DNA of 52,162 nt, taken from assembly GCA_020024265.1 (NCBI GenBank), contig JAHHTW010000015.1:1-52162 (forward strand), in the 5' to 3' direction. The position numbers were made by a program, and so were the translations under genes. The notes below the pieces were generated by a model. The model searched no databases. It worked only from the letters and a program-made list of their open reading frames with translations, and was not told the origin of the DNA. Of the stretch, positions 15,523-22,613 are shown piece by piece. This stretch comes from Anaerotignum sp. (GTDB taxonomy: Bacteria > Bacillota > Clostridia > Lachnospirales > Anaerotignaceae). Position 1 is the first letter of the stretch, and each line of letters begins with the position of its first letter.

Positions 15523-16893
15523 ATGCCAAAAATTGGAATGCGTATGATCAAAACATCCATTGCGGTTGCCATTTGTTTGATGATCTATCTTTTGCGTGGC
15601 AAGCAAGGTGCTCCGGTATTTTCCACCATTGCTGCTGTGATTTGCATGCAGCCACAGATGGAAAACAGTGTAAAAGTTGCAATCAATCGTATTATTGGTA
15701 CACTCATCGGTGCGATGATCGGTCTATTGGTGCTTGCGGTATTGCGCTTTGTGCCTGCGGAATATGAGGTGGTGTATCATATGATGATCTCCATTGCCAT
15801 CATACCGGCAATGTATATCACCGTGGTGTTGAAAAAAACAGGCGCAGCAGCGATGGCAGGTGTGGTGCTTTTGAGTGTTACACTTTCGGACGGATTATAC
15901 CCACCGCTGACGGGGGCGTTTTATCGTGCGTTTGAAACGATCATCGGCATTGTGGTTTCTTTGGTCGTTAATGTCATCCATTTGCCCAGAGGGCATAGAG
16001 AAGAACTTTTTTTTGTCACAGGCTTTGATGGTGCATTGTATGACGCAAAAAAGGGCATCAGCCCATACAGCATATTTGAACTCAATCAGCTTTTGGAGGA
16101 TGGCGCAAAATTTACGATTGCAACAGAGCGTACACCGGCTTCGCTTTTGGCAGATATACAAGATCTTCATTTGAAGCTGCCTATCATTGCGATGGACGGA
16201 GCCGTACTATATGATGTAAACGAAATGCGGTATTTGGCATGTAATGGGATTTCCAAAGAGATGACAGCACGGATACAGACATATTTACAGCAAAAAAATC
16301 TCCATTATTTCTTAAACGTACTGTTGCAGGATGTGCTTTTGATTTATTATCAGGAATTTCATAATGAAGAAGAACAAAAGCTCTATGAACGTGCCAGAAG
16401 CTCACCGCACCGCAATTATATCCATGGGGAGGCGCCGGAGGATGGGATTGCGGTATACTTCCTTTTGGTGCTGCATATGGATGAGGCGGATATGGTAGAA
16501 AAGGAAATTCGGCAGCTGACGGGTGCAGAGGATCTGCTCTTTTTGCGGGATACTTCCGAAACACCGCCGGAATACTGCCATTTGAAAATTTATCATAAAA
16601 ATGCAACAAAAGAAGTTATGCTGCGTACATTGCTGGAGGGTGTGGATGGCATGGGCAACAGAAAGGTGGTTGCCTTTGGCAGCAATAGGAATGATATTTC
16701 TATGCTGCAATGGGCAGATTTGTCATATGCGACTGCGGATGCCAGTGCGGAAGTCAAAGCAGCGGTGGATTATCGTTTGCGCAAAAAGCACGGAGATAGT
16801 ATTGTATATACTATGCTGCAATTGTATGAGCCCTTTGTTTGGCAGAAAATTCCACAAAGACGCAGAAAAACAATTTATGAAATAAAGGAGTAG
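15523..16893 (+). CDS. FUSC/aromatic acid exporter-family membrane protein fused to a degenerate HAD domain
   Basis: 456 residues. Residues 1-155 are an ArAE/FUSC-type membrane domain with about five transmembrane helices (IKTSIAVAICLMIYLL, FSTIAAVICMQPQ, the GTLIGAMIGLLVLAVL region, TIIGIVVSLVVNVIHLP). Residues 160-445 resemble a Cof-type HAD hydrolase. The first HAD motif reads VTGFDGALYD where active enzymes have TDxDGTLL, so the nucleophile Asp is Gly. The last motif is FGSNRNDISML instead of GDxxND. Phosphatase activity is therefore unlikely, and the domain may be a ligand sensor. ATG at 15523 is 8 bases from GGAGG; an earlier GTG overlaps that site. The stop is seven bases from tcdA, so they are probably cotranscribed. 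Confidence 0.85.
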   Translation: MPKIGMRMIKTSIAVAICLMIYLLRGKQGAPVFSTIAAVICMQPQMENSVKVAINRIIGTLIGAMIGLLVLAVLRFVPAEYEVVYHMMISIAIIPAMYITVVLKKTGAAAMAGVVLLSVTLSDGLYPPLTGAFYRAFETIIGIVVSLVVNVIHLPRGHREELFFVTGFDGALYDAKKGISPYSIFELNQLLEDGAKFTIATERTPASLLADIQDLHLKLPIIAMDGAVLYDVNEMRYLACNGISKEMTARIQTYLQQKNLHYFLNVLLQDVLLIYYQEFHNEEEQKLYERARSSPHRNYIHGEAPEDGIAVYFLLVLHMDEADMVEKEIRQLTGAEDLLFLRDTSETPPEYCHLKIYHKNATKEVMLRTLLEGVDGMGNRKVVAFGSNRNDISMLQWADLSYATADASAEVKAAVDYRLRKKHGDSIVYTMLQLYEPFVWQKIPQRRRKTIYEIKE

Positions 16894-16900
16894 AAACGAA

Positions 16901-17608
16901 ATGACAGAGCATATATTTTCACGTGCAGAGCGATTGCTGGGACAGGACAAGCTACAGCGATTGCGGCATGCAAGGGTGGCATTGTTTGGGATTGGCGGTG
17001 TCGGTTCATTTGCGGCAGAGGCGTTGGCACGTGGCGGTATTGGACATATTGCATTGATTGACGGGGATACGGTGGGGCTGAGCAATATCAATCGACAGTT
17101 GATTGCGATGCATAGTACCATTGGAAAGCAAAAAACAGATGTGATGGCAGCACGGATTGCGGATATTTCCCCAGATACCGATGTCAGGGTATATCCGGTT
17201 GTATATGGTGCAGACAATCGAGGATTGATTGATTTTGCCACATATGATTATATCATTGATGCCATTGATATGGTGAGCAGCAAGCTGATTTTAATCGAAG
17301 AAGCGAAAAGAGCGGGTGTGCCCATCATCAGCTGTATGGGTACGGGGAATAAATTTCATCCGGAGTTGTTTGAGATTGCAGATATTGCAAAGACATCTGT
17401 TTGCCCATTGGCAAAGGTGATGCGCAAAGAACTGAAAGCACGTGGGATTTCCGATGTCAAGGTCGTATATTCCAAAGAAGAAGCCAAAAAACCGCTTTTT
17501 CCGGCGGAGGAGGGCAAAAGGCAAACACCGGGAAGTCTTTCTTTTGTGCCGCCTGTGGCAGGGATGCTTTTGGCAGGAGAGGTCATTCGGACGCTTGCAC
17601 AGATATGA
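16901..17608 (+). CDS. tcdA: tRNA threonylcarbamoyladenosine dehydratase TcdA
   Basis: A 235-residue E1-like (ThiF/MoeB superfamily) enzyme that uses ATP to convert t6A37 of tRNA into the cyclic form ct6A. The ATP-binding loop FGIGGVGSFAAEALARGGIG, the Asp-containing LIDGDTVGLSNINRQ and the TcdA-type SCMGTGNKFHP are present. The later PLFP...TPGSLSFVPPVAGMLLAGEVI region is typical of the YgdL/CsdL branch. AAAGGAG precedes the ATG. It lies seven bases after the FUSC-HAD gene. Note that mtaB, at 28251, modifies the same t6A37 nucleoside in another way. Confidence 0.94.
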   Translation: MTEHIFSRAERLLGQDKLQRLRHARVALFGIGGVGSFAAEALARGGIGHIALIDGDTVGLSNINRQLIAMHSTIGKQKTDVMAARIADISPDTDVRVYPVVYGADNRGLIDFATYDYIIDAIDMVSSKLILIEEAKRAGVPIISCMGTGNKFHPELFEIADIAKTSVCPLAKVMRKELKARGISDVKVVYSKEEAKKPLFPAEEGKRQTPGSLSFVPPVAGMLLAGEVIRTLAQI

Positions 17609-17672
17609 GAAGGTGTAAGAATGTGGTTTTTCAACCCCTATCGTGCGGGTATATCATAGGATAAAAAGAATT

Positions 17673-17701
17673 TTGACTTTTTTTCCCGCTTTCGGTATAC
17701 T
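17673..17701 (+). promoter_or_regulatory. promoter of the pseudouridine synthase gene
   Basis: TTGACT (17673-17678), 17 bases, TATACT (17696-17701), 45 bases before the ATG. Confidence 0.75.
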
Positions 17702-17745
17702 GTTGACGAATCATGGGAAAGAAACCGATAGGGAGGAATACAATT

Positions 17746-18471
17746 ATGGAAGAACGATTGCAAAAATATCTTGCAGAGGCTGGTGTGGCTTCTCGCAGAA
17801 AATCTGAGGAGCTGATATTGGCAGGACGTGTTGCAGTCAATGGTAACATGGTAAAGGAATTGGGTATGAAAATCAATCCCCAAAAAGATCAGGTGACTTT
17901 TGACGGAAAGCCGGTACGCTGTGCGGATACCAAAAAAATCTATATCATGCTGCATAAGCCGGAGGGATATGTGACCACTACAAAGGAACAGTTTTCACGC
18001 CCTGCGGTGCTGGATCTGGTCAGTGGCATACAGGAACGTATTTTTCCCATTGGACGGTTGGATTATGATACTTCGGGTTTGTTGCTTCTGACAAATGACG
18101 GAGATTTGACATATCGCTTGACACACCCAAGCCATGATGTCCCAAAAACATATATTGCAAAAATTTATGGTGTGCCAAATGAAACGGATTTGCAGAAATT
18201 TCGTAGAGGTGTCATCATTGACGGCAGAAAAACCAGTCCTGCAAAAATACAGATTTTGGAAAAGGATAAAGATATGAAATTTGCCATTGTGGAAATTATC
18301 ATACATGAAGGCAGGAACAGACAGGTGCGCAAAATGTGTGAAGCGATGAAGCATCCGGTGGCACAGCTGCGCCGTGTGGCAACGGGCGAAGTCCGGCTGG
18401 GGGATTTGCCAAAGGGCAAATGGCGGTATTTGACGGAAAAAGAAATCAAGTACTTAAAAAAATTATACTAA
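17746..18471 (+). CDS. rluB: 23S rRNA pseudouridine synthase, RluB/RsuA family
   Basis: 241 residues. An N-terminal S4 RNA-binding domain (MEERLQKYLAEAGVASRRKSEELI...GRVAVNG) is followed by the RsuA/RluB catalytic domain. The catalytic Asp lies in FPIGRLDYDTSGLLLLTNDG, and the C-terminal signature is IHEGRNRQVRKMCEAMKHPV. Family members isomerise a specific uridine in 23S rRNA (RluB) or 16S rRNA (RsuA). The Firmicute single-copy member is usually called RluB, and the exact site is inferred. GGGAGGAAT precedes the chosen ATG. It has its own strong promoter and is followed by a convergent terminator. Confidence 0.93.
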   Translation: MEERLQKYLAEAGVASRRKSEELILAGRVAVNGNMVKELGMKINPQKDQVTFDGKPVRCADTKKIYIMLHKPEGYVTTTKEQFSRPAVLDLVSGIQERIFPIGRLDYDTSGLLLLTNDGDLTYRLTHPSHDVPKTYIAKIYGVPNETDLQKFRRGVIIDGRKTSPAKIQILEKDKDMKFAIVEIIIHEGRNRQVRKMCEAMKHPVAQLRRVATGEVRLGDLPKGKWRYLTEKEIKYLKKLY

Positions 18472-18549
18472 TCGCAGATAGAACCGGAACCACAAGATCA
18501 GCCGGTGGGTTTGCACCGTCCGCATCAGGGTGGTTTTGATTGCACAACA

Positions 18550-18585
18550 AGAGCCTTTACACATAGAAAGATGTGTAAAGGCTCT
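18550..18585. terminator. convergent terminator between rluB and the hydrogenase gene
   Basis: A perfect 15-bp stem, AGAGCCTTTACACAT (18550-18564) with ATGTGTAAAGGCTCT (18571-18585), loop of six. T-rich sequence follows on the plus side (GATGGTTTTGG). It probably terminates both converging genes. Confidence 0.75.
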
Positions 18586-18602
18586 GATGGTTTTGGTTTG
18601 TA

Positions 18603-20081
18603 TCACTCTTTATGTGTCAAACGTTCCATATTGATGTTATCAATCGGGTACTCTGCAAGAATATCCAATGGATTGTCTGTAGGTGCTTCCTTGCTGTAGC
18701 GATTGATGATATCAACTCCTTTTGCTTCATGTGAAAGGGAAGCAGCGCCGCCTGTACAACCGTGCTTGCAGACCATGCCTTCAATGAAGTTTCCGTTGAG
18801 CCTGTCTACAGAAGCAAGCTTCATTGCTTTGATACATTCGGCAATGCCATTGCATTTGACTGCTTTGATTTCTGTATCCAGACCGGACATTTGCAATGTT
18901 TGTACCACGCTTTCCGTTACACCGCCGCTTCTTGCAAAAATACGTGCAAATGAAGATGCGTTTCCGGCTTTTTTCGGCTCCAATACAGAAAGGTTGATTT
19001 CTCTTGCATCAAATATGGCCAAAAGTTCCTCAAATGTAATGACGATATCTACAGAACCTTTCAGTTCTTCACGCTTGATTTCTACTTTTTTTGCTGTGCA
19101 GGGACCGATGAATACGATTTTGGCATGAGGATCCTTTGCGCGGATGGCACGTGCGGTAGCAATCATAGGGGAAACCGATGTGGAAATATGCCCAATATAC
19201 TGAGGGTAATTTTTTTCCACATAGTCTACGAATGCAGGACAGCAAGAGGATGTTTTCCAGCCATACTCCTCTACGGTTTGCGCAAGCTCTTTTGCCTCAA
19301 AGGCAGCAACCATATCTGCGCCGATTGCAGCCTCCAAAACATCATAAAATCCAAGCTGCATAATTCCGGCATATACTTGCTCTGTGGAAACCTTTGGGAA
19401 CTGACTGGATACCGCAGGCGCAACGACAGCGTATAAATGATAGCTGGTGTTGTTCCATGAATTTTTAATCAAATTGAGTACATCCAAAACAAAGGATTTA
19501 TCTACAATAGCACCAAATGGACACTGATAGATGCAGGCACCGCAGGAAATACATTTTTCATGGTCAATCACAGCTTTTCTGTTTTCATCCATTTGTACGG
19601 CGCCTACGGAGCAGGCACGTACACAGGGACGTTTGACTTCACTGACTGCGTTGAAGGGACATACTTCCTTACAGCGTCCACATTCGATACACAGCTCCTG
19701 ATTGATGTAAGCACGATGATTGACGATTGTGATGGCATTGCGCGGACATGTATCATGACATTTATGCCCAAGACAGCCACGACAAGCCTCTGTGATGACA
19801 AAGCGGTCGATGGGGCAGGCATCGCATGCAGAGTCCAATACATTGACAACACGATTGTCCTTTGCCGGCTCCATCACCAAGCGAACACGGTCTTCGATGA
19901 TATGACGTTCCTTATAGATACAGCAGCGGAACAATGCTTTTGGTCCGGGGATGATTTCCTCTGCGATCAAGCGTATGGATTCATCGGCTTGATTGAGTTC
20001 ATCATTGAAAAAACGTTGTGCAACCGTTTTGTTTACAAGATATTTGATATACTGTACGTTGCTTTCAAAATTTCTCTCCAT
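18603..20081 (-). CDS. monomeric [FeFe]-hydrogenase, group B type
   Basis: 492 residues. The N-terminal half carries several Cys clusters for [4Fe-4S] centres: CRGCLGHKCHDTCP (100-113), CIECGRCKEVCP, CVRAC and CISCGACIYQCP. The C-terminal half holds the three H-cluster motifs in order: TSSCCPAF (277-284), GPCTAKKVE (326-334) and EGMVCKHGCTGG (434-445). This pattern fits group B monomeric [FeFe]-hydrogenases of anaerobes, whose in vivo role (H2 production, uptake or sensing) is unsettled. Active enzyme needs the HydEFG maturases, which are not in the window. GAGGT lies six bases before the ATG. No partner subunit adjoins it. Confidence 0.9.
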   Translation of the reverse strand: MERNFESNVQYIKYLVNKTVAQRFFNDELNQADESIRLIAEEIIPGPKALFRCCIYKERHIIEDRVRLVMEPAKDNRVVNVLDSACDACPIDRFVITEACRGCLGHKCHDTCPRNAITIVNHRAYINQELCIECGRCKEVCPFNAVSEVKRPCVRACSVGAVQMDENRKAVIDHEKCISCGACIYQCPFGAIVDKSFVLDVLNLIKNSWNNTSYHLYAVVAPAVSSQFPKVSTEQVYAGIMQLGFYDVLEAAIGADMVAAFEAKELAQTVEEYGWKTSSCCPAFVDYVEKNYPQYIGHISTSVSPMIATARAIRAKDPHAKIVFIGPCTAKKVEIKREELKGSVDIVITFEELLAIFDAREINLSVLEPKKAGNASSFARIFARSGGVTESVVQTLQMSGLDTEIKAVKCNGIAECIKAMKLASVDRLNGNFIEGMVCKHGCTGGAASLSHEAKGVDIINRYSKEAPTDNPLDILAEYPIDNINMERLTHKE

Positions 20082-20227
20082 AATGATACCTCGTTTTTGG
20101 GCAGGCATTTCTGTGATCGGATCGTTTCATAAACAGACCGGTATATGCCTAACCAACCTTTCTCATAACTCTTATACATTTTGGCATTGCAATAGACGAA
20201 GGTACAAAGCGCTTCCTCAAGATGGTA

Positions 20228-20422
20228 CTATGGTATGCTGCCCGTTGTTCCATTCCAATGGGCTGCCTGCTTCATAGACCGCAGAATATACGATCTTTGC
20301 AGGCGGTTCTTCTGAAATATTCTCTGTACGTCAGGGAAGATATCCATCTGTTCTTTCATACATGGTGCTGTAAATACATACCGATGTCTGCTTTTTGACT
20401 TCTCATATTCCCATAAATCCAT
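20228..20422 (-). CDS. doubtful small ORF upstream of the hydrogenase
   Basis: A 64-residue frame starting MDLWEYEKSKSRH and rich in Lys, Arg, Tyr and Gln. It is the only frame of note between the palindromic promoter and the hydrogenase gene. The ribosome-binding site is poor and no family is recognised. It could be a real small basic protein, a decayed remnant, or untranslated leader. Confidence 0.22.
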   Translation of the reverse strand: MDLWEYEKSKSRHRYVFTAPCMKEQMDIFPDVQRIFQKNRLQRSYILRSMKQAAHWNGTTGSIP

Positions 20423-20535
20423 ATACAACAATCCGTAGCGTTTGCTACCTTGCCACACCGCCTGAAATCAGTCAGATGAGTCCGATTGCGGCAGTCTATC
20501 TTTCAAAAAAAATGATGAAGATATGCATGGCTTTG

Positions 20536-20571
20536 AGCCAATTCTAGCATAAACGATACTTGTATACAAGT
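20536..20571 (-). promoter_or_regulatory. promoter with overlapping perfect palindrome
   Basis: The palindrome ACTTGTATACAAGT spans 20558-20571. On the minus strand it contains a -35-like TTGTAT, followed 17 bases later by TAGAAT (-10, 20540-20545). The TTGTATACAA core resembles operators of GntR/FadR-family regulators. It reads toward the hydrogenase gene, about 450 bases away. Confidence 0.5.
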
Positions 20572-20660
20572 AATTCGCAGACAAACAAAGGAAAATAATT
20601 CCATAATCTTTCCGAGTGTTTTTTGTGTATTTTTCTGTATTCATATAGGCAAAATGCACA

Positions 20661-20686
20661 AAAAAAACTCTGTAAACAATACAGAG
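20661..20686 (-). terminator. intrinsic terminator downstream of dnaB
   Basis: Minus strand stem CTCTGTA/TACAGAG (20686-20680 with 20674-20668), then seven U (20667-20661). It lies about 100 bases after the dnaB stop and separates it from the palindromic promoter. Confidence 0.75.
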
Positions 20687-20783
20687 GAGAAGGACAAAGC
20701 AGAATATGTCATATTTCATAGGTGATGGACAGCATACAACACCATTCCCCCTTGCTTGAGATAGGGGGAATGGCGGTAAAAGG

Positions 20784-22139
20784 TTAAAATTGCTTTAGGA
20801 AATTACCAAACTTTGTATACTGCCCAAGCCATGTTAAATCCACAGTACCGGTTGGACCGTTTCTTTGCTTTGCAATAATCAGTTCGGCTTGATTTTTCTT
20901 TTCCGTATCAGGGAAATAATATTCATCACGATATAGAAAAGCAACCACATCCGCATCTTGCTCAATGGCACCGGATTCTCTCAGGTCAGAGAGCATGGGG
21001 CGGTGGTCAGCACGTTGTTCACAGGCACGGCTGAGCTGAGAAAGCGCAATCACAGGCGCCTGCATTTCTCTGGCAATTGCTTTGAGGGAACGGGAGATTT
21101 CGGAAATCTCCTGCTGTCTGGAGTCATTGCGGCCATTTCCGTTCATCAGCTGCAAATAGTCGATGACAATCAGCCCCAGACCTTTTTCTATTTTCAGCCG
21201 GCGGCATTTGGAACGTAGCTCCATGGGAGAAATTCCGGGAGTATCGTCAATATAAATGGGGGCTTGAGAAAGCGGGCCCATTGCCTGAATGAGGTCTGTC
21301 CAATCCTTATCGGCAAGCTCGCCGGTACGCAGCTTCTGTGCATCAATCATGGCTTCGGAACAAAGCATACGGTTGACGAGCTGCTCTCGGCTCATTTCCA
21401 GAGAAAAAACAGCAGTTGGTACATTGCTGCGTATGGCAGCATTTTGAATGATATTGAGTGCAAAGGCTGTTTTTCCCATAGAAGGACGTGCTGCCAGCAA
21501 TATCAAATCGGATTTTTGCAGCCCCGCAGTCTTGGCATCAAAATCAACAAAGCCTGTGGGTACACCGGTGAGTTTCCCTTTGTGCTGATAGATTTCTTCG
21601 ATTTTTTCAATAGAATCTACGGCAATATCCCGAATATGGTGGAATTGGTCACTATGGCGGTTTTGCATAATATCAAATATGCTTTTTTCCGCCGTATCCA
21701 TAATGGTATTGATGTCTGTTTGTGCCTCATAGCTCATTTGAGAAATGGTACCGGCAGTTTGTATCAAACGGCGCAATACGGATTTTTCTTCTACAATATT
21801 GATATGATGGCGAATATTGGCAGAGCTTCCGACAGCAGTGGAAATATTGATCAGAAAAGAAAGTCCGCCGATTTGCTCAAATTTCTGCCTTTCTTCGAGT
21901 TTGTTTTTCATGGTGACGATATCAATGGGTACGCCACCATGATACAATTCCTCCGCTGCTTCAAATGCCATACGATGATCGGGGCGATAGAAATCATCAC
22001 TGCGCAGAATTTCCAATGCCAAAGAGGCTGCCTCACGATCTAGGAACATGGCTCCCAGTACTGCCTGCTCTGCTGCATCATCATGAGGCGGTATATTTTG
22101 GAATGTATTTTTTGATTGTTCCTGTTGCGGTGTGTCCAG
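20784..22139 (-). CDS. dnaB: replicative DNA helicase DnaB (non-AUG start)
   Basis: Hexameric fork helicase, 451 residues from the proposed start. The N-terminal domain begins with the family-typical IPPHDDAAEQAVLGAMFLD. The RecA-like domain carries Walker A (ARPSMGKTAFALNII), Walker B (LIVIDYLQLM) and the arginine-finger region (GPTGTVDLTW). The first in-frame ATG (22049) lies inside the conserved N-terminus and has no ribosome-binding site. AGGAGG at 22153-22148 points instead to CTG (22139, spacing 8) or ATT (22142, spacing 5). The frame is continuous with the rplI stop codon. It is third in the gdpP-rplI-dnaB operon, the usual Firmicute order. Confidence 0.93.
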   Translation of the reverse strand: MDTPQQEQSKNTFQNIPPHDDAAEQAVLGAMFLDREAASLALEILRSDDFYRPDHRMAFEAAEELYHGGVPIDIVTMKNKLEERQKFEQIGGLSFLINISTAVGSSANIRHHINIVEEKSVLRRLIQTAGTISQMSYEAQTDINTIMDTAEKSIFDIMQNRHSDQFHHIRDIAVDSIEKIEEIYQHKGKLTGVPTGFVDFDAKTAGLQKSDLILLAARPSMGKTAFALNIIQNAAIRSNVPTAVFSLEMSREQLVNRMLCSEAMIDAQKLRTGELADKDWTDLIQAMGPLSQAPIYIDDTPGISPMELRSKCRRLKIEKGLGLIVIDYLQLMNGNGRNDSRQQEISEISRSLKAIAREMQAPVIALSQLSRACEQRADHRPMLSDLRESGAIEQDADVVAFLYRDEYYFPDTEKKNQAELIIAKQRNGPTGTVDLTWLGQYTKFGNFLKQF

Positions 22140-22163
22140 AATGTCCGCCTCCTTTCCGATATA

Positions 22164-22610
22164 TTATGCTTCTACGATTTTTACAGTGACCTCCGCAGTG
22201 ACCTTGGGGTGTAGTTTGACTACGGCAGTGCGTTCTCCCAACATTTTGATGGTATCGCCGATGGAGATTTTCTTTTTATCCAAATCCATACCGGTTTGTT
22301 TGATGATTTCTGCGGCAACGTCTTTGTTTGTGATGGAACCAAAGAGCTTGCCGTTGCCTCCTGTTTTTACTTTAATGGTTACCACTTGATCCTTCAGCGC
22401 CTGCGCAAGCTGTTGCGCATGCTCCAGTTCTTCCTGTTTGCGCTTTGCTTCTGCTTTCTGCTTCAATTCATAATCGTTTAAGTTGGATTTTGTTGCTTCT
22501 ACTGCCAAGTTTTTGGGAATCAGATAGTTTTTTGCATAGCCTTCGCTGGCATTGATGAGTTCCCCTTTTTTGCCTACGCTTTTCACATCCTGTAATAATA
22601 TCAGTTTCAT
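22164..22610 (-). CDS. rplI: 50S ribosomal protein L9
   Basis: 148 residues. The N-terminal rRNA-binding domain carries the L9 signature (KLILLQDVKSVGKKGELINASEGYAKNYLIPKNLA). A long charged connecting helix (residues 45-80) leads to the C-terminal domain with KTGGNGKLFGSITNKDVA. L9 stabilises the 23S L1 stalk base and affects reading-frame maintenance. GGAGGAAGC overlaps the end of gdpP, two genes with a three-base gap, so translation is probably coupled. Its TAA stop is in the same frame as dnaB. Confidence 0.97.
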   Translation of the reverse strand: MKLILLQDVKSVGKKGELINASEGYAKNYLIPKNLAVEATKSNLNDYELKQKAEAKRKQEELEHAQQLAQALKDQVVTIKVKTGGNGKLFGSITNKDVAAEIIKQTGMDLDKKKISIGDTIKMLGERTAVVKLHPKVTAEVTVKIVEA

Positions 22611-22613
22611 AAT

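Larger units (their letters stand above)
20082..20783. other. large intergenic region upstream of the hydrogenase
   Basis: 702 bases. Contents: a doubtful small minus-strand ORF (20228-20422), a minus-strand promoter overlapping a perfect 14-bp palindrome (20536-20571), and a minus-strand terminator (20661-20686). A GC-rich hairpin, CCATTCCCCC/GGGGGAATGG (20742-20751 with 20764-20773), follows the dnaB stop. Most of 20575-20660 is AT-rich without other visible signals. Confidence 0.5.

Noticed and set aside
20468..20719. 83-codon minus-strand frame starting MKYDIFCFV
   Set aside because: It spans the dnaB terminator and the palindromic promoter and lacks a ribosome-binding site.
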